Assembly (NCBI RefSeq): GCF_038562635.1
Contig: NZ_JBCFBO010000002.1
Location: forward strand, 372,001-436,000
Length of the DNA: 64,000 nucleotides
Reading direction: 5' to 3'
Source of the DNA: Methanobacterium sp.
GTDB taxonomy: Archaea > Methanobacteriota > Methanobacteria > Methanobacteriales > Methanobacteriaceae
Shown here in pieces: positions 41,708 through 50,076 of this stretch; within the stretch, counting starts at the first letter, position 1, and each line of letters begins with the position of its first letter. The notes beneath the pieces are model-generated. The model was not told the DNA's origin. It saw only the letters and a list, made by a program, of their open reading frames with translations, and searched no databases. A program made the position numbers and the translations under genes.

Positions 41708-42420
41708 GCATTCGAAAATCTATCGATTTTCGATGTTTGAAAATAGAAGATTTTTCGTTGTTACGAAACTGAAAGTTAGAGAAACTTCGTTTCTCTACAA
41801 CAAAAATCTTCGATTTTTGAAGTTTCGTAAACACCAAACACGAAGTGTTTGAGTGCCGGAGGAAACATGTTTCGGCCCCGAAAACTAAGCTAAAGAAAAT
41901 GTTTACAAAATCTACGATTTTGTAACATGTGAAAATTTTTAATTTTCACGGTTGCAAAACTCCATTTTGCAAACAGCAAATACGAAGCATACAAATACGA
42001 AGTATTTGTTGTGTCAAATCACAGATTTGACAACATTCGAAAATTTTTAATTTTCGATGTTTGCGAATTGCAAATTCGCAACCGTAAAAAATCTACGATT
42101 TTTTACATGCGCCAAAATTCATTGAATTTTAGAAAATGCTTTGCATTTTCTAACCTTTGGAAATCTTTGATTTCCAATGCTCAAACGCTTCGCGTTTGAC
42201 AGTCCCAAAAAAATCAAAGATTTTTTTGAGGATTTTGGCAGTGTTTGTATGCTCCGCATTTTCTGTGCATAAAAATCTTTGATTTTTTAAAGTTTTCGAA
42301 GGCCGCAAAATTAAAAATATAGGAAATGCTGTCAAAATCTTTGAATTTTAACGCGTGAAAATCAAATCTTTCAAAAATCTTAGATTTTAGAGGGATTTTT
42401 GATGATTTTGCAGGATTTTA
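41708..42420. repeat. Palindrome array D, about 0.7 kb
   Basis: The longest array, roughly twenty hairpins in a row. Examples are CGAAAATC-TATC-GATTTTCG, GAGAAAC-TTC-GTTTCTC, CAAACAC-GAA-GTGTTTG, GTCAAATC-ACA-GATTTGAC, GCGAATT-GCA-AATTCGC, GAAAATGC-TTT-GCATTTTC and TCAAACGC-TTC-GCGTTTGA. Loops are mostly 3 nt and arms differ from unit to unit. Linkers such as CGGTT/AACCG and ACATG recur. Its last 30 bp (42391-42420) match, inverted, the end of array B. It lies in front of hemC. Confidence 0.92.
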
Positions 42421-42448
42421 ATTTATTAAATAATTTGGAGAGGATTCT

Positions 42449-43318
42449 TTGAAAGTTGGCACCCGGGGAAGCAATTTAGCAGTGACTCAAACGAAAAGTA
42501 TAATCAGTCAGTTGTCTAAAATAATAAACAAAGAAATAGATATGGAAATAATTAAAACTACCGGAGATAAAATCACTGATTCTCAACTTTATTCCATTGA
42601 TGTAAAAGGCATATTCACCAAGGAACTGGACAAAGCAGTTCTAGAAGAAGACGTTGATTTTGCAGTACACAGTTTAAAAGACCTTCCCACAGAACTCGCA
42701 GGTGACCTTGAAATAGTAGCCGTTCCAGAAAGAGAGTCCCCAAATGATGTGCTTATATCTTCACATAAATGGGATGAACTCCCTGAAGGGGCATCTATTG
42801 GGACAAGCAGCCTGAGAAGGGAAGCTTTTTGTAATTATCACGGCAAAAAATTGAATATTAAACCCATAAGAGGAAATATAGATACAAGAATTAAAAAAGT
42901 GATTAGTGGAGAATACGATGCAACCATAATGGCAGAAGCTGGCCTTAATAGGCTTGGTCTGGCCCATCATATCAAAGAAATATTTCCAGTAGACTATTTC
43001 ACTCCTGCAGCCGGGCAGGGAGCATTAGCTGTAGTTGCAAGGCATGACAGCAGTGTTAAGAAAACTTTAGAAAAATTAAATCATTTTAATTCAGTACAAG
43101 AAATAGCAGCTGAAAAAGCTGTGCTTGCAGAACTTGGAGTAGGGTGTCAATGGCCGCTTGGAGTATCTGCAAAGGCAAATGGCAATAAATTAGATGTTTA
43201 CAGTATTTTATTAACAAAAGAAGGCGATGTACTGTCTGAGACCAAATTAAGCGGATCAATAAACGATGCAGAAAAATTAGGTAAAGATGTTGCAAAAATA
43301 ATGGAGGATTATGTGTGA
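42449..43318 (+). CDS. hemC: Hydroxymethylbilane synthase (porphobilinogen deaminase)
   Basis: Polymerises four porphobilinogens to hydroxymethylbilane, upstream of sirohaem, F430, cobamide and haem. The TTG start at 42449 follows GGAGAGG. KVGTRGSNLAVTQT opens the protein; DFAVHSLKDLP and GTSSLRREAF are conserved. C233 in LGVGCQWPLGV binds the dipyrromethane cofactor. Full length (289 aa). Its leader carries the end of palindrome array D. It overlaps the next gene by 4 nt (GTGTGA). Confidence 0.94.
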   Translation: MKVGTRGSNLAVTQTKSIISQLSKIINKEIDMEIIKTTGDKITDSQLYSIDVKGIFTKELDKAVLEEDVDFAVHSLKDLPTELAGDLEIVAVPERESPNDVLISSHKWDELPEGASIGTSSLRREAFCNYHGKKLNIKPIRGNIDTRIKKVISGEYDATIMAEAGLNRLGLAHHIKEIFPVDYFTPAAGQGALAVVARHDSSVKKTLEKLNHFNSVQEIAAEKAVLAELGVGCQWPLGVSAKANGNKLDVYSILLTKEGDVLSETKLSGSINDAEKLGKDVAKIMEDYV

Positions 43319-44268
43319 ATAAGGTAAATGTGGGCGTAATTGGTGTAGGAGCTATGGGAGTTCACCACGCCAGAGTATATTCTGAACTTGAGAATGCTAA
43401 TCTGATGGCTATATCTGATCTTATGAGAGAAAAATCAGAGGAAGTTGCTAACCAATACAATACACGGGGATTTGTAGATTATATGGATATTCTTAAAATG
43501 CCTGAAATAGATGCTGTTAGTGTATGTGTTCCTACTACTCATCATTTTAATGTTGTTATGGATGCAATAGAGCATGGTAAACATGTATTGGTAGAAAAAC
43601 CAATAGCATTTACCTTAAGAGAAGCAGAAGCTATGGTAAAAGCTGCAAAAGATGAAGGTGTTAAACTTGCAACTGGGCACGTTGAAAGATTCAACCCTGC
43701 TGTAGGAAAGGCAAAAGAACTTATAAAAGATAATGTTATCGGTGAAGTTGTATCTGCATCTGCAAAAAGAGTAGGTCCATTTCCTCCACGAATTAAAGAT
43801 GTTGGAGTTATAATAGACCTTGCAATACACGACGTAGACATAATGTACCACCTTTTTGACAGCCCAATATCTCGAATATATGCTAATATGGGAAGCAAAC
43901 TTGAAAAATGTGAATATGAAGACCATGCAGAAATAATGAGCAGTTTTAAAAACGGCATTATTGGTATGCTCGAAGTGAACTGGCTTACACCATACAAAAA
44001 GAGGAAATTAGAAATAACAGGTGTAGATGGAATAATTTCCATTGATTATATCGATCAAACAGTTCATGTATACGGAAAATCTACCCAAAATGTAGATATA
44101 GAGTACAAAGAACCATTAAGGGAAGAATTAAGTTCATTTTTAAATGCAGTGGATAACGGTGAAGATCCTAAGATCACTGGTAAAGACGGAATATATGCAC
44201 TTAAAGTTGTAACTGCAGCCATGAAATCTGCAAAAGATAATCTTCCTGTTGAAATAAACGGTTACTAA
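43315..44268 (+). CDS. Gfo/Idh/MocA family oxidoreductase
   Basis: A 317-residue NAD(P)-dependent dehydrogenase. The Rossmann motif GVIGVGAMGVHHARVY is at residues 7-22, EKPIAFTLREAEAM contains the conserved E-K-P, and VIIDLAIHDVDIMYHL carries the catalytic-type His. It starts at a GTG overlapping the hemC stop, so the two are coupled. The substrate is unknown; sugar or inositol derivatives are usual for the family, and the coupling to hemC gives no obvious clue. Confidence 0.88.
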   Translation: MNKVNVGVIGVGAMGVHHARVYSELENANLMAISDLMREKSEEVANQYNTRGFVDYMDILKMPEIDAVSVCVPTTHHFNVVMDAIEHGKHVLVEKPIAFTLREAEAMVKAAKDEGVKLATGHVERFNPAVGKAKELIKDNVIGEVVSASAKRVGPFPPRIKDVGVIIDLAIHDVDIMYHLFDSPISRIYANMGSKLEKCEYEDHAEIMSSFKNGIIGMLEVNWLTPYKKRKLEITGVDGIISIDYIDQTVHVYGKSTQNVDIEYKEPLREELSSFLNAVDNGEDPKITGKDGIYALKVVTAAMKSAKDNLPVEINGY

Positions 44269-44279
44269 CACTGTCTTTA

Positions 44280-44325
44280 AAATGTCGATGCATATTTTAG
44301 CTTTTCGACATTTAAACTTTTTTTT
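44280..44325 (+). terminator. Hairpin plus T-run after the Gfo/Idh gene
   Basis: AAATGTCGA (44280-44288) and TCGACATTT (44305-44313) form a perfect 9-bp stem around a 16-nt loop, followed by AAAC and a run of T. It lies 12 nt after the stop codon and fits a terminator. Confidence 0.5.
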
Positions 44326-44518
44326 AGATGATCATAATTTAAAATTGTGATAAATTAAAGATTATCAGTTATAGAATTCCCATATATTTTTATTTCTCAA
44401 AAATCAAACCATTGTATAATGTCTGTTTAGTAACAGATAAAAACTTATATTGCAATATCTTAAAAATTAAGTATGTATATTATTAGAAATAATCCTCAAT
44501 TAAATTGGACGTGTTTTT

Positions 44519-45118
44519 ATGAATGAAGAGCTTATAAAAAGGGCTTATGAACTAAGAAGCAGGGGCTTTACCACTGGAGAAATAGCAGATGAACTTAATG
44601 TCTCTAAGGACACCGCCAGATGGCTTATTTTACAGGTAACTGGTAAAAAAATGGAAGAAGGAACCCAAAAAGCTCCAGTTGATTTCGCCATAAACTGGAA
44701 AAACTTAGGTAGCAGTTCTACACGAATGATGCATGTATCTGCAGCCATGGCTGATTTAGCTTTAGAATATGGTGATGTTGAAGTAGTAGTAGGTATAACT
44801 GTAAGTGGAGTACCATTTGCAACCATGATGGCAGAAATAATAGATGCAAATATAACCATATTCCACCCTATAAAACACAGAAAAGAGGAAGATGCAAGGG
44901 GAGCAATAAGCAGTAACTTTGCATCAGTTGAAGGTAAAAAAGTCGTAATTGTGGATGACGTTATAACAAGCGGAAGAACTGTAAACGAAGCGATAAATAT
45001 ATTAAACGACCTTGGAGCAAATCCGCTTTGTGCTGTTGTTTTGATTGATAAAAAAGGAATAGATGAGATTGAAGGCGTTCCTGTTGAGTCATTGATTCGT
45101 GTAAGCAGGTTAGGATAA
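44519..45118 (+). CDS. Phosphoribosyltransferase-fold regulator (GfcR/PyrE-like)
   Basis: A 199-residue protein with a helix-turn-helix at residues 1-45 (RSRGFTTGEIADELNVSKDTARWLI) fused to a type I phosphoribosyltransferase domain. The PRPP loop is VVIVDDVITSGRTVNEA. Archaeal homologues such as GfcR act as transcription factors that sense a phosphorylated metabolite rather than as orotate transferases. The start has only a weak ribosome site. It is convergent with aRF1, array E lying between them. Confidence 0.87.
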   Translation: MNEELIKRAYELRSRGFTTGEIADELNVSKDTARWLILQVTGKKMEEGTQKAPVDFAINWKNLGSSSTRMMHVSAAMADLALEYGDVEVVVGITVSGVPFATMMAEIIDANITIFHPIKHRKEEDARGAISSNFASVEGKKVVIVDDVITSGRTVNEAINILNDLGANPLCAVVLIDKKGIDEIEGVPVESLIRVSRLG

Positions 45119-45228
45119 AATTATCCTTTAAAATTATTTTTATTTTTAATCCCTTTTTCTTAAATTATTTAAAAAAAAATCAGAATCTATTTTATCTAAA
45201 CTACTTTTTAAAATTAAATAAAAAAAAT
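45119..45228. other. A+T-rich spacer after the PRT-fold regulator gene
   Basis: The 3' region of the phosphoribosyltransferase-like gene, with T- and A-runs that may terminate transcription. No ORF. Confidence 0.3.
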
Positions 45229-45304
45229 AGAGATAGAACTCTGTGTTCTATAGCTAAGTATAGTATCAATATCATCAAATGCGCGTAATAACTGCATCTC
45301 CTCC
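45229..45304 (-). pseudogene. Decayed duplicate of the aRF1 3' end
   Basis: On the minus strand this reads E-E-M-Q-L-L-R-A-F-D-D-I-D-T-I-L-S-Y-R-T, against E-E-G-I-Q-L-L-R-A-F-G-G-I-A-A-I-L-R-Y-R-T at the true aRF1 C-terminus. The core (45244-45304) aligns with 45605-45665 with scattered substitutions and one small indel. The flank past the stop is also similar. Array E fills the space between the two copies. Confidence 0.75.
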
Positions 45305-45320
45305 ACCTTTTTTTAAAAAA

Positions 45321-45563
45321 GTCCTCAAAATCAGAGATTTTTGGGGCATGTGAAAATCTATCAAAAATTTATAATTTTCGATGCATGCAAAATTCTACGA
45401 ATTTTGCTGTTACGAAATTGAAAATTTTGTAAACATAGAAAATCAAAGATTTTCTAATGTTTCAATTTTCACGGTCACAAATCTTCGATTTGTAAACACC
45501 AAAAAATTCTACGAATTTTTGAGCGGTGGTCAAAAAATGCAGAAAAATCGTAGATTTTTCTGC
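45321..45563. repeat. Palindrome array E
   Basis: Hairpins include GCAAAATTC-TAC-GAATTTTGC, GAAAATC-AAA-GATTTTC, ACAAATC-TTC-GATTTGT, CAAAAATTC-TAC-GAATTTTTG and, at the end, GCAGAAAAATC-GTA-GATTTTTCTGC with 11-bp arms. It lies between the aRF1 gene and its decayed 3' copy, 3' of both neighbouring genes. Confidence 0.88.
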
Positions 45564-45601
45564 CCAGAAAACTTCCTAAAAAAATCATTAAAAAAGATAG
45601 A

Positions 45602-46831
45602 TTATGTTCTATATCTAAGTATAGCAGCAATACCACCAAATGCACGTAATAACTGTATTCCTTCCTCTGTTTCAGTTGAAATTATCTCAACATCAGATCC
45701 GCCTTCTTCAGCCATGTCAACGAATTCATCGATGATGTCCCTTGTTCCAACCACTTTCATTATTTCTCCACACTGAGGGCACTGCTCGTTTTCTATTTCT
45801 TCAGATTTTTTAATAGTTTTTCCTTCAGTATACGCACATGCAGGGCATTCACATGTTTCACGCTTGTAACTAACATCTTCAGATAAAAGAAGGACTTCAA
45901 CTGCACCCATTTCAAGATTTCGCCTTACATCTTTTTCTCCATAAGATGAAAGCCCATCTTCGTTTATGAGTTCCTTTAAAAACCGTTGTACAAGCTTTTT
46001 TTCACGCATGATATCCATTTCATTTAAAACGTCCATGGACTTGTCGATGACTTCCCTTATACCAAATTCACCAGTGTATGATGTATCTACAGTGGTTATA
46101 ACCTTATTTTTAATTTCATAATGCATATAATCCCCTTCAAGGAACTCTTCCTTAGTATGTCCTGGTCCACCCAGTACTACTCCTTTTAAGTCAGGGATTG
46201 GTAAGAAAGCATCGTTAATATGATGCCCTATTCTTTTTAAGAACTCATGAGCTGCAAGGTCAATTAAACGATCAAACCTTCGCTGAGATTGTCCACCTGC
46301 TTTGTGCTTACCTGGAACACCACTAGTTAATGTTTTAACAATATCAATTCGTTTACCACGTAAGACAGCAATTGTAGCTTCTTTTCTGTCCAGTACCGCA
46401 AGCCCATATGTTTCCTTTACATCCAACATATCCTGAAGCGGTTCCAGATAAAATTCAGAATTACAGTGATATGTGTAAGTTTGTATAACTTCTGGCGGCT
46501 CAAAAACGTAAGTTTCCATTTTTTCAGTACCAGGACCGCCCTTAGGGATCATCCCAACAAAAAGAAGTAATCCATGTTCCGGAGGTTTTGGGAATAACTT
46601 CAATTTTTGCACGATTACTTCAATTGCAGACTGTACATTCTTTTTGGTTTGTTTACTCTTAATGTTAGCACTTTGACTTAATTCTTCTCTCATGTGCTTT
46701 ACAACATCACTCACTTGCTTATCTGGAGGAATATAAACTGATACAAGTTCAGTTCCCCTTCCTTTTTTATCTGCGAGTTCTTCAATCGTTCTTTTAAACT
46801 CGTATAACTCTTTTGATGACACTTCAGCCAA
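45602..46831 (-). CDS. prf1: Peptide chain release factor aRF1
   Basis: Archaeal/eukaryotic class I release factor reading all three stop codons. The stop-recognition motifs NIKS (in SANIKSKQTKKN) and Y-x-C-x-x-x-F (YHCNSEF) are present, and the catalytic GGQ is in GKHKAGGQSQRRF. A C-terminal minidomain has CPACAYTEG and CPQCGEIM zinc knuckles. The start is placed at TTG 46831 with AAGGAGTGA just upstream; a GTG at 46840 overlaps that site. Its last 60 bp exist as a decayed copy beyond array E. Confidence 0.95.
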   Translation of the reverse strand: MAEVSSKELYEFKRTIEELADKKGRGTELVSVYIPPDKQVSDVVKHMREELSQSANIKSKQTKKNVQSAIEVIVQKLKLFPKPPEHGLLLFVGMIPKGGPGTEKMETYVFEPPEVIQTYTYHCNSEFYLEPLQDMLDVKETYGLAVLDRKEATIAVLRGKRIDIVKTLTSGVPGKHKAGGQSQRRFDRLIDLAAHEFLKRIGHHINDAFLPIPDLKGVVLGGPGHTKEEFLEGDYMHYEIKNKVITTVDTSYTGEFGIREVIDKSMDVLNEMDIMREKKLVQRFLKELINEDGLSSYGEKDVRRNLEMGAVEVLLLSEDVSYKRETCECPACAYTEGKTIKKSEEIENEQCPQCGEIMKVVGTRDIIDEFVDMAEEGGSDVEIISTETEEGIQLLRAFGGIAAILRYRT

Positions 46832-46858
46832 AAAAATCACTCCTTAATAATAGTAATA

Positions 46859-47154
46859 GTAAATTAGTTCATTATATCAACATAATTTAGAATATCAGAA
46901 CATGAGCTATTTAATTTATATCATATCTACAATATATAAATTAAAATTTTACCCGTAAATTAATTCATTATTATCCCCATAATTTAGAATATCAGAACAT
47001 AAGCTATTTAATTTATATCATATCTCCAATATATAAATTAAAACCTTACTAGTAAATTAGTTCATTATTATCCCTATAATTTAGAATATCAGAACATAAG
47101 CTATTTAATTTATATTATATCTTCAATAATATATAATTAAAACCTTACTAATTC
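46859..47154. repeat. Three tandem 97-bp repeats between prf1 and pyrH
   Basis: Units begin with GTAAATTAGTTCATTAT at 46859, 46955 and 47052 (the first is one base shorter). They contain AATTTAGAATATCAGAACA at 46884, 46981 and 47078. Units 1 and 3 differ from unit 2 by a few bases. Each holds TATA-like TTTATATCATAT and AATATATAAATTA. The block is the shared upstream region of two divergent genes, so it may be a multiplied promoter. Confidence 0.9.
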
Positions 47155-47217
47155 TACTTTATAATTTAGAATTATATTTATTTAAGTTACATTGACAGTT
47201 AATATGGTGATGATAAT

Positions 47218-47892
47218 ATGAAAATTGTGGTCGCAGTAGGCGGATCTATAATAATTAAAGAGAATAACCATGAAAAATTTAAAGATTATGCCGATGTTTT
47301 AAGAAGTATGAATGATGAACATAAGTTATTTATTGTAGTTGGTGGTGGAAAACCCGCTCGGGAATACATTGGAATTGCAAGGGATCTTGGAGTTTCTGAA
47401 GCAGCCTGTGATGATATAGGAATTGATGTTACACGATTGAATGCTAAGCTTTTAATTATGGCCCTTGAGGAAGATGCATATCCAAAAGTAGCTAAAAATT
47501 TCCATGAAGCAATGGAATTTTCAGTATCTGGTAAGATTGTAGTTATGGGTGGAACTGAACCTGCCCACAGTACAGACGCTGTCAGCAGTATCCTTGCAGA
47601 GTTTGTAAATGCTGATCTTTTGATAAACGCCACATCAGTGGATGGATTATACGATAAAGACCCAAATAAGAACAGCGATGCTAAAATGTTTGAAAAAATT
47701 ACCCCTACAGAAATGATGTCTATTTTAAGCAGTAAAGAAACCAAAGCAGGTACTTATGAGTTTTTCGACAGCACTGCAATACAAATAATTAAACGATCAA
47801 AAATAAAGACCAGAATTGTAAATGGAAAACATGCTGAAAATATTCAAAAAGCAGTTTCCAGCGAAATAGGGACTACAATCATCCATGAATAA
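47218..47892 (+). CDS. pyrH: UMP kinase
   Basis: Phosphorylates UMP to UDP. It belongs to the amino-acid-kinase fold: KIVVAVGGSIIIKENN at the N-terminus, FIVVGGGKPAREYI, VVMGGTEPAHSTDAV and ATSVDGLYDKDP. At 224 aa it has the archaeal length. GGTGATGATA stands before the ATG. It is divergent from prf1 across three 97-bp repeats. Confidence 0.93.
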   Translation: MKIVVAVGGSIIIKENNHEKFKDYADVLRSMNDEHKLFIVVGGGKPAREYIGIARDLGVSEAACDDIGIDVTRLNAKLLIMALEEDAYPKVAKNFHEAMEFSVSGKIVVMGGTEPAHSTDAVSSILAEFVNADLLINATSVDGLYDKDPNKNSDAKMFEKITPTEMMSILSSKETKAGTYEFFDSTAIQIIKRSKIKTRIVNGKHAENIQKAVSSEIGTTIIHE

Positions 47893-48093
47893 AAAAATCA
47901 GCACACCATCTAATTTTTCATAATTCATAGTAGTCTTTATAAATATGAAGGACATATGGGTACATAAAGTATTCAAACATCATTTTTTTTATATGAGTTA
48001 AGATGGTTAAATAACGGATACATATTTTTAAACTTTTGATTAAAAGTTCAACTTTAAATCAATTACAATTAATTAAAATTGAGGTGTATTAAT

Positions 48094-48291
48094 ATGACAA
48101 AACCACACAAACACTGTCCAGTATGCGGAATATCAATTCCGCCAGAAGAACGATTTTGCTCACCTAAATGCGAAAATACATATGCAGAAAGAGCTAGAAA
48201 AGTCGGCAAGTCAAGGAGAATATTTTACATAGCCCTTGCTGTAATTATTGTAGTTTATCTTTTGTACATCTTTAGAGGAAGCATATTCTAG
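48094..48291 (+). CDS. DUF2116 zinc-ribbon membrane protein
   Basis: A 65-residue protein: an N-terminal zinc ribbon HCPVCGISIPPEERFCSPKC, a basic linker KVGKSRR, and a C-terminal transmembrane helix IFYIALAVIIVVYLLYIF. This is the DUF2116 layout. The start is ATG 48094 with GAGGTG upstream; an earlier start at 48079 is not needed. Function unknown; conserved in methanogens. Confidence 0.87.
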   Translation: MTKPHKHCPVCGISIPPEERFCSPKCENTYAERARKVGKSRRIFYIALAVIIVVYLLYIFRGSIF

Positions 48292-48545
48292 ATTCCTCTT
48301 AATTTCTTATTTTAAATATTGAAATCAATTAGTTAATGTCTTAATCAAAAGATTGTTTATAGTGCTTGTAATATTGAGATAAAAAATAGGATTTAATCCA
48401 TAATAAAAACTAATAAATAAAATACAAATTATCAGTTCCTATATAAAATAAACTGTTTTAAGCCTAATAAAAATTAAATTGAGTAACTACGTTATAATGT
48501 GTGTATTACCCATAAATATTTAAAAAATAGAGTTTTATAGGGTAA

Positions 48546-49508
48546 CTATAAAGTTACACCCATATCAAGCTGTTCTGTAAGCTCTTTGTATCTGTTACGG
48601 ATGGTTACTTCAGTTACACCTGCGATGTCTGCAACATCCCTTTGAGTTTTTCTTTCACCAAGAAGCACAGATGCTATGTATAAAGCTGCTGCTGCAACTC
48701 CGGTTGGTCCTCTACCCGATGTAAGACCTTTTTCCATAGCTTTTTCAATTATTTCAATAGCTTTGGATTGTACTTCACCAGATAAGCTTAACTCACTTGC
48801 AAATCTTGGTACGTAATCAACTGGAGATGTTGGTGGTAATTTTATGTTAAGTTCACGTGTTAAGAACCTGTATGTTCTTCCAACTTCTTTTTTACTTACT
48901 CTAGAAACTTCTGCAATCTCATCAAGAGTCCTTGGAACGTTACATCGTCTGCATGCTGCATATAATGATGCTGCAACGACTCCTTCTATACTTCGTCCTC
49001 TTATGAGTTTGTTTTCAACAGCGCTTCTGTAAACAACTGAAGCTGCTTCTCTCACACTTCTAGGTAAACCCAGTCTCGAAGAGTCTCTATCAAGTTCACT
49101 TAAAGCAAATGCAAGGTTCCTTTCTGTGGCACCAGAAATCCTTATCTTTCTCTGCCATTTCCTTAAACGGTACCATTGAGCACGGTTCCTGGCAGGAATA
49201 TCCCTACCGTAGATGTCCTTATTCCTCCAATCGATCATGGTACTTAAACCTTTATCGTGAATGGTATAAGTTATTGGAGCACCTACCCTTGTCCTTTTAT
49301 CCCTCTGCTCATGGTCAAATGCTCTCCATTCTGGTCCCATATCAACTAAATTATCATCGATAACCAGTCCACACGCACCGCATACTATTTCCCCGCGTTC
49401 GTGATCGTTAATGAGTTTGTCAGAATTGCATTCCGGGCATCTTGTTTCGACCTTTTCAATTTCTGAAACGTCGTATTTCATCTTTTCTTTCGTTTTTTTC
49501 GCCCCCAT
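48546..49508 (-). CDS. tfb: Transcription initiation factor IIB
   Basis: Bridges TBP and RNA polymerase at archaeal promoters. An N-terminal zinc ribbon (RCPECNSDKLI, then VCGACGLVI) and the B-reader segment GPEWRAFDHEQRDKRTRVG lead to two cyclin folds (ERNLAFALSELDRDSSRLGLP; SLSGEVQSKAIEIIEKAMEKG). 320 aa, full length. The reading frame overlaps the end of gar1 by about 30 nt, so the two are translationally linked. This gar1-tfb order is common in archaea. Confidence 0.95.
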   Translation of the reverse strand: MGAKKTKEKMKYDVSEIEKVETRCPECNSDKLINDHERGEIVCGACGLVIDDNLVDMGPEWRAFDHEQRDKRTRVGAPITYTIHDKGLSTMIDWRNKDIYGRDIPARNRAQWYRLRKWQRKIRISGATERNLAFALSELDRDSSRLGLPRSVREAASVVYRSAVENKLIRGRSIEGVVAASLYAACRRCNVPRTLDEIAEVSRVSKKEVGRTYRFLTRELNIKLPPTSPVDYVPRFASELSLSGEVQSKAIEIIEKAMEKGLTSGRGPTGVAAAALYIASVLLGERKTQRDVADIAGVTEVTIRNRYKELTEQLDMGVTL

Positions 49509-49753
49509 TTTTTTATAGGTTTTGATGATATATACAAGCTCTCTCCAACTCGCTTTTCAAGATTTTTAGTGTTTTTTGCGTAGACTTTGACTGATATATA
49601 CGGTTTTTTGGTAGGTCCAAAGAAATCGTGAACAGTTCCAATTCTTTTTTTATCTTCAGTAAAAACAGGTAGTCCAAAACCAGGCGTTTTATCGGATCGT
49701 AGTATGATCTTGCCCTTGTTGGAGATGTGCGATATAATTCCTAATTTTTTCAG
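49478..49753 (-). CDS. gar1: H/ACA RNA-protein component Gar1, non-canonical start
   Basis: A subunit of the H/ACA pseudouridylation RNP that binds Cbf5. The 91 codons read K-K-L-G-I-I-S-H-I-S-N-K-G-K-I-I-L-R-S, then TPGFGLPVFTEDKKRIGTV, HDFFGPTKKPYISVKVY and the basic tail WGRKKRKKR. No ATG, GTG or TTG lies in frame after the upstream stop, so a CTG at 49753 (after a GGTTGATGAT stretch) is the likely start. The stop TGA is inside the 5' end of tfb. A TATA-like ATATATAA lies about 20-30 nt before the CTG. Confidence 0.82.
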   Translation of the reverse strand: MKKLGIISHISNKGKIILRSDKTPGFGLPVFTEDKKRIGTVHDFFGPTKKPYISVKVYAKNTKNLEKRVGESLYISSKPIKKWGRKKRKKR

Positions 49754-50076
49754 TTTATCATCAACCGATAATTTTATATATTAATTATAGTGTGCAGAAG
49801 TTATATATAAATGTTTCGATATTTTTAAATAATAAATGTTAATCTCTAATATAAATCTTTTGAATTTATAACCTAACATTTAATCCTAAAACTAAAAATT
49901 ACATATAGTAAGATAAATCTATAATCCAATTTTAATCTAAAATACAAAAACCATGAGCACAGGCATCTGAAGTTTCTAAAATCTATAAAGTCCCAATCAA
50001 ACTTAAAATAGAGGATCCTAATGAATAATAATTCTTAAAAAATTATGCTTCTAATCCTAAATTACTTGATACCATA
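49754..50076. other. Intergenic region between gar1 and the flippase-like gene
   Basis: A+T-rich, containing the gar1-tfb promoter on the minus strand near 49770-49790. I see no ORF, repeat or stable RNA structure in the rest. Confidence 0.35.

Noticed and set aside
41661..42335. Several short ORFs inside array D
   Set aside because: They consist of palindromic array sequence, overlap on both strands and lack ribosome sites; open frames are a by-product of the A+T-rich repeats.
18994..45563. CRISPR arrays
   Set aside because: There is no constant repeat separated by constant-length spacers and no cas gene; the units are variable palindromes.
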